Source: Silurus meridionalis (Eukaryota > Chordata > Actinopteri > Siluriformes > Siluridae). Taken from it: 64,000 bases of DNA. The notes under the pieces are model-generated. The model was not told the DNA's origin, searched no databases, and saw only the letters and a list, made by a program, of their open reading frames with translations. Position 1 is the first letter of the stretch. Each line of letters begins with the position of its first letter. The stretch lies in assembly GCF_014805685.1 (NCBI RefSeq), contig NC_060911.1:4841001-4905000 (forward strand). The letters are read 5' to 3'. This document shows positions 1 through 45,380 of the stretch, piece by piece. The translations under genes were made by a program, and so were the position numbers.

Positions 1-205
1 AGTTTCAAGTATATAACTCAATAAGAATGGATGTATGAAATCTACCTGAAATTCTATAATCGTGCAAAAACAGGAAGCTTAACGCACCTAGATTTTTTTT
101 GTGTCACTGCCTTAGCACATATTTTAAATATACAGATTATCTGGTATTCTGGTAACAATTTGGTATTCAGTCACATATGGTTTAGGAGTGTGTACACAAA
201 TCATA

Positions 206-208
<3 letters not shown>

Positions 209-272
<64 letters not shown>
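209..272. repeat. (TA)n microsatellite
   Basis: A pure TA dinucleotide run of about 64 bp in the mark1 intron beyond exon 10. Confidence 0.97.
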
Positions 273-275
<3 letters not shown>

Positions 276-574
276 TTAAGATAAAATGTTGAATGTGCCA
301 TTTGCAAAAAGTTTCTCTACTTCTATAGTAAATGCAATGCTAGTGCTAGTGCTAATTCTGACACGCTTCTGCAGCCTAGAGTTCCTGTTTCCTCTGCACT
401 TGTAAGTCACCTTCTGCTGTTATGGAGAGTCTCATGTGGATACTCCATGTGCATCTGCATTTCCTTGAAAGACTTACTGTACGTTCAAGACTTACCCTTG
501 CCTCAGTGGATCATGTGACCTCAAAACTGTAAACTCATTAAGGATCTAAACCTAAATGTGGATTTCTGTTCTTT

Positions 575-580
<6 letters not shown>

Positions 581-654
<74 letters not shown>
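581..654. repeat. (TA)n microsatellite
   Basis: A pure TA run of about 74 bp, the second within 400 bp. The rest of 1-1016 shows no exon and no repeat I recognise. Confidence 0.97.
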
Positions 655-658
<4 letters not shown>

Positions 659-1016
659 TATTTAATAACTTTAAACACTGAAACTATGATGTGTGAACAT
701 GTGATATGTGAAAATATGTGTTTTAAAAATAAAGTCTAGCATGTAAGATATTTCTTATGCGAGCTGTGAGCTGATTAAGTCTACAGTTTGCCAACTCTGG
801 TCCTGAAGTATCCCCTATTCCACACATTTCAGTGGATTTTCCTGCCCCCAATTCACCTGCTTTCGAATAATCAACTATATAACAGTTAAAGCGGGTGTGC
901 AGGGAAACCATTAACTGTCCAGGAGTACTTTGTTCAAATACTAACTGTTATATATGATTTATGGTAGTACATCCTGAATCATCTGTAGTGTTTTGAGTGT
1001 TGGACGGGACATTTAC

Positions 1017-33800
<32,784 letters not shown>

Positions 33801-34260
33801 GTTTGGAGGCCGGTTTGATGTAACGGCGTGTGTGAGTGTGTCCTCCTACATCTCTATCGGCCTGTCACACGGCGCTCCTGCGACACAATGACAACCCTCC
33901 AAAAAAACAAAAAAAAAAAGACAATGATTAAAAATATCCATCCCAACTTCCATACGAGGTCCACGATCCGGAAACGGTGATGCCAGAATAAAAGTAAAAT
34001 GAAGGGGAATAGAGATTCTGAGATGTTACTCCATCCGCCGTCTCTGCTCTCCGGTTCATCTGAGCGCTGCAGCTGATGGATGCGAGAGCTCGTCTACCAA
34101 ATGCATCCGTGCTCCCTACATAGACTCCCTAAAGAGTGCTAAAGCCTCTCAATACACCTCTACAGGCTCAATAGGGATAGAAATTCAGCCATTGAATCTC
34201 TTTGCCACCTGGTGGAAGAAAACACAAACACACGCATGCGCAAACGAGGCACCGCAGGAC
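33801..34260 (-). promoter_or_regulatory. mark1: Probable mark1 5' UTR / proximal promoter region
   Basis: This stretch lies directly upstream of the mark1 start codon and is richer in GC and CpG than the AT-rich surroundings, with no recognisable repeat. It contains an A-rich tract at about 33902-33920. I can point to no TATA box or transcription start, so the assignment is positional. Confidence 0.35.
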
Positions 34261-34639
34261 CATTGAGGTGCTGAAGGTTAAAGCAGAACCACTATGTACA
34301 GTACAGTCAACATTTCCGTCTCCATTTTTTTTTCTTTTTTTTTATTAGATTTTTTTATTAATGCCCAAAGAACAAGAGGTATTATATAGCCCACTTTTTC
34401 TTATGAATGTAGAATTTTCCTAATAAAACAAACAAATGTATAATTGTATAAATATTTTACATTTGTTTGTTCACAATTCAAGATTTCACGTTCGGTATAA
34501 AACAGCGCATCAAATATACATATTTCTATCCCACTTTCCTTTTTTTTTTATTAATATAGAATTCTACATCTTTCCAAAATAACCCTGAGTAAATACAATG
34601 GAAAAAAAAAACATTTCATAGAAAAGATTCTGACAGTAA

Positions 34640-35135
34640 AATACATCAAATGCAATTATTGGGACACCTGACATTTGCTGGTTCTTCTCCAAACTGTTAC
34701 CACAAAGCTGTAGGCACACAATTGTATAAGATGCCACTGGATGGCGTATATCCAAATTTTGCGTTCACAAACCCAAACCCAAGCGTAGCAATGCCCCTGT
34801 GCACAAAACGAGCGCCGGTCGAGTGGAAGATCATGAGCGGCCCCATTATAGAGCTCTGATCTCAACCCTACTGTACACCTTTGGAATGAATGAACACTGA
34901 CTGCACCCCAGGTCTCCTCACCCTCACCTAGATCAGTACCCGACTTTACTAATGCCCTTGTGGCTGATGAACACAAATGTCCACAAGCACACTCCAAAAT
35001 CTAGAGAAACATCTTCCCAGAAGAGTGGAGGGCAGTTATAAGAGCAAATTGGAACTAAATGTGGAATGCAGTGCTCAAAAAGCACATACAAATATCACGA
35101 GGTGGCTGCAAACTTTTGGCAATGTTGTAGGTAAA
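34640..35135 (+). mobile_element. Tc1-derived non-autonomous element
   Basis: Starts attattgggacacctgacat and keeps caaactgttaccacaaagct, gcacaaaacgagc, gagctctgatctcaacccta, gtacccgactttactaatgc and ccagaagagtggagggcagt. The last segment translates as LQNLEKHLPRRVEG, a Tc1 transposase C-terminal relic. One of the longest copies, about 0.5 kb upstream of mark1. Confidence 0.75.
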
Positions 35136-35538
35136 ACAAATCCTGTCGGAATAGAGCTTACCAGTACCAACAAAGGAAAGAGGAAGTACCTTTAAGTTAT
35201 GGCTCTGTTTTATTTGGTTTAAGTGCACATACATATGGTTTTAGGGCCATTCCATGATAAACAAACACCAAACCCTGGTCCTGAATTAGATTCAAGACTC
35301 AAAATCCAACAGTTTATATACATATGTACAGAAATCAGTATGGTCAGTTGCACCATGCAATTAAATCCGTACTCTGCGAATCCGCCAGCAGCCCACGACA
35401 TACATTATAAGGACATAAATAAAAAATGACCCAATAAATAAATAAAAAATTTTACAGTTATAATGCAAATGCAAATAGAGCAAATGGAAAAACACACAAA
35501 AAAAGAAGTGTGATCCAAGAGCATGTATGAAGTCAGTT

Positions 35539-35553
35539 TTATTATTATTATTA

Positions 35554-35592
<39 letters not shown>
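35539..35592. repeat. (ATT)n microsatellite
   Basis: Trinucleotide run of about 54 bp with one ATTG interruption. Confidence 0.95.
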
Positions 35593-35594
<2 letters not shown>

Positions 35595-35794
35595 CATGCA
35601 TTGGAGAAGGCTGATTAAATACAACATATCAAGTTGATCTATCTATCTACCAACAAATCATATTTCTTACTAATCTATTTATTAATTTATTAATGTATTT
35701 TTATATCAAGGTGCAACATAACATAGTGAGAAAAAGTGAAGGGGGTCTGAATACTTTCTAAATGCACATAATCTATATAGTGTATATACTGTAT

Positions 35795-35994
35795 GTAGTC
35801 AAGGGTTTGTGGAAACCTTTGAAGATTGATATGTTTTTTTACCATCATATTACAGATGAAGTTCCAATTTGCTGTTATCATAACCCTTCTGGGAAGATGT
35901 TCCACTAGATTTTGAGGTGTGCTTGTGGAGATTTGTGCCACACGGGTGTTAGTAAAGTCAGGTACTGGTGTAGGTGTCGTGAGGAGGTCTTTCG
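35795..35994 (-). mobile_element. Tc1-derived non-autonomous element, fragment
   Basis: Starts gtcaagggtttgtggaaacc, then cttctgggaagatgttccac, gtttagtaaagtcag-type and gaggtgtgcttgtggagat segments, the complement of the family 3' half. It is cut by an RTE-type LINE piece at about 35995. Confidence 0.65.
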
Positions 35995-36180
35995 GCCACA
36001 GCGGATCTAAATCTGCCTCTTTCAACCCAACTACCTGCATGTCTTTCCTCACCACATCCATAAACCTCCTCTTCGATCTTCCTCTTTTCCTCCTTCCTGA
36101 TGGCTACATCCTCAGCATTCTTCTATGATATACCCCATGCCCCTCCTTTGCACATGTCCAAACCATTTCTACATGTGCTG
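35995..36180 (-). mobile_element. RTE-type LINE fragment
   Basis: ccacagcggatct, aactacctgcatgtctttcc, tcaccacatccataaacctc and cacatgtccaaaccatttct are the inverted RTE C-terminal coding segment; the minus-strand frame gives MDVVRKDMQVVG. Partly deleted. Confidence 0.7.
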
Positions 36181-36189
36181 TCACTCTAA

Positions 36190-38079
36190 TAGAACTAGAT
36201 ACTTAAATATTAAATTAACCAACTTATAATACTGTAATAAAATAGCTTTTCCCACCAGGTGCCACTGTTGCATTCCTTTTTAGTTTCCTAAAAACAAGGC
36301 TATTCAGAGCAGTCCAGAGATACCAGAGTTACAGGAATTAAGCATCTTAATGGAACAAATCCTTGAGCAGTTTGGTTAGTGGCCCAAGTATCATTATTAG
36401 TGACCTGACAAAAAGTAAAATATGGTATACAGGAATGGAGGAACAGCTGAGAAGTTTTATATTATATTTATTATTGCAAATCCTAAAAAAGAGGTATTAA
36501 TGGCAACAGTGAAAAGAAGAAAAGAAAAAAAAACAATCCATTGAAGCTTGGCAAAGAGATGAGCATTGCTGGAATTCTGCACCTGATCTGCTTGGATCGC
36601 TCTCTGACAGGATAGATAGCACCCAGTCTGCAGGGGTAAACAGCATTCTGCATGTTCAGAACGCATCGTCTCCAATTCCTCTCATTCTTTAGAAGTCATT
36701 TTTTTCAAAATCCGAGCAACTCCCTTATGAACGCCAATTTGTGCATGTCACAACAATATACCTGTATTAGCATAGATTAGGTTTCTATAAAACTGTGCTG
36801 CATGAAACGTTGTATTGCTTCACACAAGGGTGTGCTTTTAGAGAATTCCCTTTTTCACTCCTGACAATTTGAACTTAGGCTCGACTATTTATTGTGAGGA
36901 AAAATAACGCACTAGCCATAAAGCGTGTATTCCAGAGATTGCACAATATGGAAATATATGTCACAGTTTACTTCAGAGCAACTGGTATAGAAAATCCAAA
37001 TATTTTGCCGTAACCCTGACCAGAAAATACATATGGAAGGTTTGAAGTTATAATAATCACGTGGTTTGTTGTGCAATGAAATTTTTTTTATTGCTTGCTG
37101 TGGACCAAGAGCAATATTTCCCATTAATTTACATTGACCTTTACACAGCTGGCAGATGGTTTAATTCAAAACCAACTTGTGAGTTATGAGGCAGGATCCC
37201 ATCCAACCAAATAATGCAGGGGTTCTCGACCTTTAAAGATCTCTAAACTCTCATAACCTCACCAGCATCTAATAAGAGGACTGGGCTTGTGTGGCGCAAC
37301 TGCATCCAAGTGAACAATGGTGTCACTTCCAGCATAAATTTGCTACTTATATTTGGTGTACATAAAGAACTGCTAGCAAATGGTTATGTTTCTTGGTTTG
37401 TTTGGATGCATTCATTGTTTTTGATTGTATTTTCTTTAATGTAAAGCTCATGTTAGCTCATTATGAATCATCTATTTCTCTGCTTCGTTGCACTATTTTA
37501 GTTAATACATCATGCATATACCTGTAAATATCATTAAACATTTAATATCACTGTATCAGATCAGATAAAGATTATAAATTCAATGAGAATTTAACCAATC
37601 CCATTGGTGCCAGGATAGAGACAGACATTTATTTTATTTTTTTAAATTGATCAATAAGCAGATTTATTTTCATTGTTATAGCCTAAAAGATTGTCAAAGC
37701 CTGATTGTGGGTTTAAATACAATATTATATTTTGACGTGTTTCAAGCTAAAAATTATATCTTTGCAGCACAGAAGTACAGAAGTTTTAAAAGGCTATGCA
37801 TTATAATGTTATTTTCTTTCTTGTTTCCTCGTGATCGCGACATAACAAATGTTGTTTTCTGGTTATCAGGATTTAAGAAAATGTTTGTTATGTCCAGATC
37901 AAGTTATGATAAATTGCAGCTATGTAGCATCAACCTTAATAGGTGCTCCAAACCAAATAATTATTAATAATAATAATAACAATAATAATAATCTGGCAAG
38001 AATTTGGCTAAAATCTAATTATACTTGGTAGAATTTTATTTATTTGATCCAAAAAATTTAACATCTGTTATAAGTGCAT

Positions 38080-38080
<1 letters not shown>
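36190..38080. other. Intergenic stretch without recognised genes
   Basis: Between mark1 and efemp1. Apart from a short (AAT)n run at 37964-37992 and a block near 37215 (ggggttctcgacc) that resembles a hAT-type end, I see nothing I can name. Confidence 0.4.

Positions 38081-38082
<2 letters not shown>

Positions 38083-38123
<41 letters not shown>
38083..38123. repeat. (AAT)n microsatellite
   Basis: Trinucleotide run of about 41 bp. Confidence 0.95.
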
Positions 38124-38124
<1 letters not shown>

Positions 38125-38719
38125 ATTGTACGGTACATCAGTGAATGCTAGACATTAGATTCCTTTAAACCTTAATAGGGGGGAAACAAGATAGTCTAAT
38201 GGCAGGACTAAACCTATTAACAAATGCGTTATAGCATAGACCATATTCACAGCCCCTTCCAGTTTTGTGGTTAGGACTTCACTCGATTAGCTCATTACAT
38301 TTTCGCCTTAATCAGCAACGTACAGCCCTTCTGCTCTGAATAGAGGACGCTCGCTCTTGTTTTAACTGGCCACTCACCATCAGACCCACTGTATTGCTCC
38401 TGGCACACACAACAAGCTTGAACCTTAGTATAGCTCTCTTAGGAGAGGAGCCACCCTGATGAGATGGAAATGTAACATAACTTGTAAAAATCCAATGAAG
38501 GGCAAATGTATGCTGTTTAATAACTCATCATTTTCTCATTTTGCACATCATGACAGAATTATTTCACTGGAAAGAGGCCTCATGGTTAACACTTTCTTTG
38601 CTGCACCTCACTGATGGTTTAACAGGTCTGCTTCAATACATTTAGTTTTCATGTGGACAGATTTAAGTAATTTGACATTAAAGCATAGTGTGTTTAATTC
38701 CAGTTCTGCTTGATGAAGC

Positions 38720-39260
38720 TGAGGGACTACATACTGTGGATCATCTTTACAGCTTTTGAAAAAAGCTTTAAAAAGATTTCTGGGACTTGGATCAGTGGTC
38801 AGTCCCTGCTAAAAGTTGTCTAAGAAAGGACAATCAGTGTTTGGGGGTTCGATGTGGCCTTGATGACCCCTGTCTACCTCTAAAAGCATCTACAATGGGA
38901 AGGCAAGCACCAGAACTGTACCATGGAGTAATAGAAGAGGTGGACTAATGAATTACATTTTCTTTTAAATCATGTAGATGACTTGTGCCAGGGGAAGCGA
39001 TGGCATCAGGGTGCACTATTAGAGGGAAAAAAGCTGGCAGAGGCAGTGTGATGCTCTGGGTAATGTTTTGCAAGGAAACTATGTGTCCTGGAATTCATTT
39101 GGAAGTTGCTTGGACATGTACCACCTACCTAAACATTGTTGCAGACCAAGTTCAGTTTCAGTAGGATATTAATGGAAAAATGTTCAAAAATGGGTTAAGG
39201 AACATGACAAATAGTTCCAAGCTCCAAATCCAAGTTCTCAATCCAAATCTCAATCTCATA
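38720..39260 (+). mobile_element. Second, older Tc1-like family, decayed copy
   Basis: agtgtgatgctctgggtaat, gtcctggaattcatttggaa, acatgtaccacctacctaaa and cattgttgcagaccaagt form a block of a fish-wide Tc1-like family, followed by the relic caggatattaatgg of the QDN motif and ggttaaggaacatgacaaat. All frames are broken. The C-terminal remainder of the same family appears at 43030-43230. Confidence 0.55.
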
Positions 39261-40477
39261 AAGGGACTACAGTATGAGATGTCTGACTAATGGAGACCCT
39301 GTGCCAGCTCAGTTTTCAATGAATCAGACTTCCATTTGTTTTAATAATTTCTTTAGTTAGAAATGATAAATAAAACAGTTATGTTTTGCATCCAGGCTGC
39401 CAGTGATTTTGAAATAAACCATACCAGGCTTTATTTTTTTATTTTCCAAACTTCCGCTTCAGTAGAAAAGTCAGCTGATAATACAAACCAAGTAGACTCA
39501 TTATACCCCCTCACTCCACCCAGACTGCTTAATAGCAGTTGTTGAATGTGAGCAAAGCATGCTTTACAAGGCAGAGCTTGCTCATTCTGTTTGCTCCGAC
39601 AAGTCAATAAAACCCACTGGTATGCTGAACATCTTTGGAAGCTAAGATACGTGAGGGCAAGGACGAGGGTGGTATTTAATCTTGAATAAAGTGATCCAAT
39701 TTTTACAATGCCAGACAGCAGTGACTGAAAAACACGTTATGACTAAAGCAAATAATTAGAGATTGGAGAAGCATGTCAGGGAGGGCATTGAAAGTTTGTC
39801 ACTTCTGAGTTCAGAGTGTTCTGAGTAAAAAATCTAAAGTGCTGCATTAAACTGGTTTAGGTGATAAACCAAGTTCTTCATAAGGAAGGACTCATTTTGG
39901 ATAATGTTAAACAATGATTCAAACATGATTGACAGAAAGTCTACAGTAACTTGAATACAACAAAGACAAAAACCTTGGGGTAGCAAGAAGTCCGTTTCCA
40001 CAGATTGTAAAATATATAATCTGACCCTTAATTTTCTGCTGTGATATTAAAATGGTAGGATCAGACATTTACCACATTTGGAAGACACACTTTTCCCAAC
40101 AGTTATTTTATTTATACCAGGGGGTCCCCAAACTACGGACCACCCCCACATTTGGAATGGCCCTGTGATTAATGCCTGGTATGATAACTGGTGTTCCTCA
40201 AGGTTCTGTTTTGAGCCTTCTTTTATTTATTATTTACTTATTACCTCTTGGTTATATTTGGTTATATGAGATTAGAATTAGAATTATGGCATTTATTTTC
40301 ACTCCTACGCAGACGATACCAAGCTCTATCTGTCCTCCAGCCAAAAAGTACTCTTTTTTTTCTTACCTCTTTTGATTTGTTTAGAAAAGATTAAATCTTG
40401 GTTCTCACTCAATTTTCTCAACAAGCTCTTCCCATGTAATTCTATGCTGATCCCTCACCTTTCTCAGAATCCCCCCC

Positions 40478-40977
40478 TACCCCCCTGGAGATTTTGCATA
40501 GAGCTCCAGAGCGAGGACGATTGACTTATCTTTTATTTCTTCCATTTTAAAATCCATCTTCTTGCTGATGGTCCTGTAGCCCATTCCAGCCTTGTGCAGG
40601 TCTACAATCTTGTCCCTGATGTCCTTTGACAGCTCTTTGGTCGTGCCCCTGGTGGTTGAGATGTTTGAATGGAAGAGGTTGATTCTGTGATAGGTGTCTT
40701 TTATTCACATAAGGAGTTGATATTAGGAGTTCTTTCTTTAAGGTACATGACTAATTTGGGTGTTTATGAGTCAGAATTCTTGCTGGTTGGATCAAATACT
40801 TATTTCTCTCGATCAAATAAAATACAAATTAATTTATATTAAAAAAATGTTTTCTGGATTTGGCATTCTTTCTCTTTCTGTTGAAATAGACCTACCATAA
40901 CAATTCTAGACTGTTCATTTGTAAGGAGTTACATTTACAAAATCAGCAGGGGATCAAATAATTATTTCCATCACTGT
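40478..40977 (-). mobile_element. Tc1-type element, terminal fragment, inserted in the LINE
   Basis: ggagctccaga-type start, then cttcttgctgatggtcctgt, agcccattccagccttgtgc, aggtctacaatcttgtccct and, at the right end, gcaggggatcaaataattat / ttccatcactgta. The minus-strand translation gives a relic of the N-terminal DNA-binding part ([20 protein letters not shown]). The right end borders TA. Inner repeat tggatcaaatacttatttct lies at about 40787. Confidence 0.65.
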
Positions 40978-41365
40978 ATTACTTGGTCTGTGTACATCTA
41001 TCTATGAAACATCAGCTGTCTTTGTCCGTTTCTCACTTCCAATTTCATAGCTGTTCTTGTACGTGTTCTAGTTACCTCACGCATTGATTATTGTAACTCT
41101 CTTTTGTTTGGGTTACCTCACCATCGTCTTCATAAACTTTAATTGGTCCAGAACTCAGCTGTCCCTATGATTATTGGAACCTCCTCCATCGAAGAATATC
41201 TCTTCTGTTCTACACTGGCTTCCTGTCAAATACTGAGTTGAGTACACGATTTTTCTTCCCACTATTAAAGCTCTATAATCTTGCACCCTCATCTCTCTCT
41301 GACTTGCTTCATACTTACATCCCATAGCATACTCTCAGATCTTTTTCATCTATTTCCCTTTTTGT

Positions 41366-42175
41366 ACCTTCTTCTTCTTCTTCTTCTTCTTCTTCTTCTT
41401 CTTCTTCTGTCGGCTTCTTCCATTAGGGGTCCCCACAGCGGATCTTCCCTCTCCATACCCCCCCTGTCCTGTACATCTGCCTCTTTCACCCCAACCACCT
41501 CAATGTCTTCCCTCACCACATCCATAAACCTCCTCTTTGGTCTTCCTCTTTTCCTCCCTCCTGGTGGCTCTATCCTCAGCATTCTCCTACCAGCTCCAGC
41601 TCCTGTTTTTTACTCAATGCCACTGTCTCTAAACCATACAACATCACAGGTCTCACCACAGTCCTATAAACTTTCTCTTTCACTCTCGAAGATGGCTCCA
41701 GGCTCCAGGTTCTTCTCAACCTGCTCCCTACTCTCACCACAGCCCATGGAGACTCCTGTCTGACCTCAACCGTCAACCTGTCCATCACCACTGCAAACAG
41801 GAAAGGGCTCAGGGCCGATGCAGTCCAACCACCATCTTAAACCAGTCTGTCGTTCCTACAGCACACTTCACTGCTGTCACACTGTCCTCATACATGTACT
41901 GCACCACCCTCACATACTTCTCTGACACACCTGATTCCTCATACAATACCACAACTCCTTTCTTGGCACTCTGTCGTACGCTTTCTCTAAATCCATGAAC
42001 ACACAATGCAACTCCTTCTGACCTTCTCTATACTTCTCCATCAACTCTCTCAAAGCAAATAATGCATCTGTGTTGCTCATCCTCGGCATGAAACCATACT
42101 GCTGCTCACAGATGGTCACTTCTTCTCTCAGCATGGCTTCCACTACTCTTTCTATTGTGTGTTTATTCACTATAG
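41366..42175 (-). mobile_element. RTE-type LINE with reverse transcriptase remnant, inserted in the LINE
   Basis: Minus strand: a reverse transcriptase piece at 41910-42170 (EQQYGFMPRMSNTDALFALR, then CVFMDLEKAYDRVPRKELWY), a following piece at 41809-41909 (EKYVRVVQYMYEDSVTAVKC), and after an internal deletion the C-terminal part (VYRTVVRPVMLYGLETVALS; RRFMDVVREDIEVVGVKEAD). The 3' end runs into a (GAA)n tail, read as ttc repeats at 41369-41408. This is the only RTE copy here that keeps part of the catalytic domain; the YxDD box is gone. Confidence 0.75.
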
Positions 42176-43024
42176 GGAATCTTTGGATTCATCTTTCACT
42201 CATCTTTAGAATTCTCTTCCACAATCTATATGAGAAAGTAACTGTCTGACCACTTTTAAATCATTTCCTAAATCTCATCTGTTCAGATTAGCTTTTTTTC
42301 AGATTAGCTCTGTTTAATTTTAACAGGTAAACGGCTCTTTGTTGATTGTCTTGATTTTTTATGATTAGCACGCAATTGTACAGTGTCCTTGAGCGTTTTG
42401 AAAGGCGCCTTTCAATACTATTCTTTTATTTGGTTATAATAAAGTTCAGTACTATTTTATATGGAGTGTTATGTTTCTTTGTTTTTATCAAGTATGGATT
42501 TTAAAAGCTATTGATTGTAGGCATAAACTCATTATTGGTCGACCTCAAGTTATTAACATTAGCCTAATTGTTTGTTAGATTCACCCACCAACCAGATGCA
42601 ATACAATAATATAATAAAACAACATAATAAAATAATCTAGAATTAGGAGGCATAATAAACACATCTAAAATCATAATAAAATCTCCACAATAATACTGGT
42701 AGTCACTCTGGCCCCATGTCATTTTCTGTTACAGACCGACTCGGCCCCTCATTTAAGAAAGGAAAATTATGTGGCTCTTATAGGAAAAAGATTTGGTGAC
42801 CCCTAATTTATCAAAATCAGCAGTTGAGGTTTAAGTGCCCTTGCGCAACGACCCTGGAGGGACAGTTTGGCAGTGCTTGGATTTTCATACACAGCCTTCT
42901 CATTAAAAGCCCAGTCTTACCACACCATTTACCAGTTCAGTTTAGTCAGGTGGTGGTGATGGTGGTGGTGGTGATAATGATTCAACCTTAAATCCAGCTA
43001 TAAGTGAATTTCATGAATAGAACA

Positions 43025-43230
43025 AAGAGTTCAGAGAACTTCAAACGCCTCCTCAGTCACCAGATCTGAACCCATTAGATGTTCTTTGGGATGTGGGGGA
43101 TAAAAGATTTACAGCAAGAATGCACAACAGATTAATCTGCAGCCATGATGTGATGCAATCAGGTCTACATGGATCAAAATCTCTAAGGAATGTTTCCAAC
43201 ACCTTGTTGGATTCATGCTGCAAAGATTTG
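43025..43230 (+). mobile_element. C-terminal fragment of the older Tc1-like family
   Basis: ctcctcagtcaccagatctg, aacccattagatgttctttg, ggatgtggg and caccttgttggattcatgct encode a relic of the PQSPDLNP..LWDV and final segments of a Tc1 transposase. It is probably the remaining 3' part of the family seen at 38720-39260. Confidence 0.5.
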
Positions 43231-43825
43231 GACAAAAAATGAGCTCCACCCAGCTTTTTTTTTTATACATTTGTGCATATTTCTTCCTACAGCCAAGTGC
43301 TTATGAGTCTGTAGGAGGCAAAACTGCATGACATTTGAAAATGGCTGATGATGTGAAAGTGGTTGCCAAGAAATGACATTCATTCCATGTGGTTCCAAAA
43401 GTTCAGAGAGTTCCGAAAGTCGTATGCTGCTTATTAGCATTTGTGCCATAGAAACAGCTGGCAGTGCAAGCAGAGATGTCACTGATGTTATGTCTATCGC
43501 TTTTGAAGTGTCTAACCACTAGGAAGAAAAAATTTGTGATGGAGCTCAACAAAATCTTCAGCTAATCGCCTGTCCTGATGTACAGCGAGCGATGAGTGAT
43601 AAAGACTGATCCCTTAAGACTTGTGGCATCAGTGTTAATTAGTTCTTTCTCATCCTTGGCTTAGCTTGATTTAAATGCTAATAATGGCTAGGCACTCTTC
43701 ATCTGCTTTTTTCTGTATGGTGTAACCACTATGACAAGCTTGTAACATAATATGGAGTCAGACTGTAAGGGAATACAAACACAACCAACACAACATGGTT
43801 TGACAAATAGGCCCTTTACTTGATG

Positions 43826-43826
<1 letters not shown>

Positions 43827-43873
<47 letters not shown>
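43827..43873. repeat. (TG)n microsatellite
   Basis: TG run of about 47 bp. Confidence 0.96.
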
Positions 43874-43874
<1 letters not shown>

Positions 43875-44029
43875 AATGTGGTTACTTGAGTGGGCTTTTC
43901 TGTATGCCACTTGTAAATGGGGTCTCTGCCAAAAGCTTAGAGTGACCTCATCTAATTTAAATGTTAAATGTTTAGGTTATTGTTCTACTTATAATTTGAA
44001 TATATTGGATATATAGACTAAATAGATTA

Positions 44030-44515
44030 AGATTATTGGGACACCCATTTTCAGACATAAGTGGTTCTTCCCCAAACTCTTATCACAAAGTTGGGAGCAC
44101 ACATTTATTTTGATGTCTTTGGATGCAGTAGCATCAAATTTTGCCTTCACTTGAACTAGGAGATCCAAACCTGTTCCAGCAAACTCCATGAACATATGCT
44201 TTACATCTGTTGGAGTGGAAGATCTCCTGCAATAGAGCTCTGACTTCAACCCTATCAAACACTTTTGGAATGAATGTGAATGCTGACTGCACCCCAGGCC
44301 TCCTCACCTCACCTACATCAGTACCTGACTTTACTAACACCCTTGTGGCTGAATGAACACAAATCTCCACGAAAACACTTCAAAATCTAGAGGCATCTTC
44401 CCAGAACAGTGGAGGTTGTTATAATAACAAATGGGAATTAAATGTGGAATGAAGTGTTCAAAAAGCACATTAGAATCTTACCGTGTATCAGGTGTTCACA
44501 AACTTGTCCATACTG
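44030..44515 (+). mobile_element. Tc1-derived non-autonomous element, near full length
   Basis: Starts gattattgggacacccattt and ends caggtgttcacaaacttgtc / catactg. The interior has the family signature with few gaps: ccaaactcttatcacaaagt, cttcacttgaactaggagat, ggagtggaagatct, gagctctgacttcaacccta, cagtacctgactttactaac and gtggaatgaagtgttc. A good representative copy. Confidence 0.75.
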
Positions 44516-45380
44516 GGTAGAATCGAATAAATGTAACTAAGTAGACACTAATACAGATCGTGAAACTGCGACTGAACTGCCAGTCTGGAATGATATACTG
44601 TACACTGAGTGCTTCCACTCTAGAATATTTTAATGGATTGGATCTACAGATCTGTAATTTAAGTGTTAATTTGTAGTTGTTCTGGTAAATAAAACCTGTT
44701 ATTGTTTGTACCATTTTAACATTTGTTATTACTATCATTGTTTTACATATTTACACTGGGACAGGATAATTCTTAGTTTGGGGTACAGGAGAGTAAGAAA
44801 GAGACAAATACTTTTGAGCCAATGAGAAATGTTGAAGTAATAAATTATAGAAATATAGCAAATCAAATGACACGCTTTATGCTATATATTTATACTAGGC
44901 CTTATATACTTTCCTGCACAGATTCAATGTTAAACTATATATTTGATACACAAAGGATTTCAGGAATAAATTCTCTTAGTTGTAGCATCTACTACATATG
45001 AAAGAATGCAAGCAGCTGGATGCAATTTTATTTAATTTTTTTTGCATTACATATCAAATCATTCAAATGCTATGTGATTCTTAAGCTCTCACTTTATATC
45101 CTATGGGAGAAACAATTAAACCTGAAAATACCTCGACTTCATCGTAATCCTGCACATCAACAGAATGTACTTGGAAATAGAAAAGTCGCATTTTTGGATA
45201 TAAATCACATTCCACATATCCTTGTGATCTTCTCCCCACAGACCGAATAAAACGCATTTCTTTCTGAAGATACTTTCAATTATATATATTTTTTTTCATA
45301 TGCTTGCTCAAGTACTTTTGATGGCTTATTTTACCCCAACTGTTGACCTCTGCAACCCCACTAAAAACACAATCAGGGTT

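Larger units (their letters stand above)
40168..42430 (+). mobile_element. L2/Rex-type LINE, interrupted by two later insertions
   Basis: Three collinear plus-strand pieces: 40168-40475 with the reverse transcriptase motif GVPQGSVLSLLLF and a broken YADD region; 40978-41365 with RIDYCNSLLFGLPHHRLHKL and FCSTLASCQI; and 42176-42430 with the C-terminal NLYEKVTV relic and a 3' UTR. The order matches one element. All frames are broken. Confidence 0.65.
40118..42805. mobile_element. hAT-like element carrying nested insertions
   Basis: Left end cagggggtccccaaactacg; right end aaaaagatttggtgacccct + a, whose complement is tAGGGGTCACCAAATC, an inverted match. The flanks are atttatac (40110-40117) and atttatca (42806-42813), consistent with a decayed 8-bp hAT target duplication. 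The short hAT-like arms are separated by an L2/Rex-type LINE, which is split by a Tc1-type fragment and by an RTE-type LINE. No hAT transposase is present. Confidence 0.6.

Noticed and set aside
31..273. Open frame ending in a long Tyr-Ile repeat
   Set aside because: The repeat is just the (TA)n microsatellite read through; similar frames at 21697-21983, 52188-52466 and 55173-55370 have the same cause.
1..1016. Search for the mark1 UBA-domain exon
   Set aside because: The exon 10 donor demands a following exon, but I find no stretch here resembling the expected MVTMGF-type start; it must lie left of the window.
35219..35429. Short opposing open frames upstream of mark1
   Set aside because: Both strands are open over the same bases with no motif; considered for an upstream exon but no splice-site or homology support.
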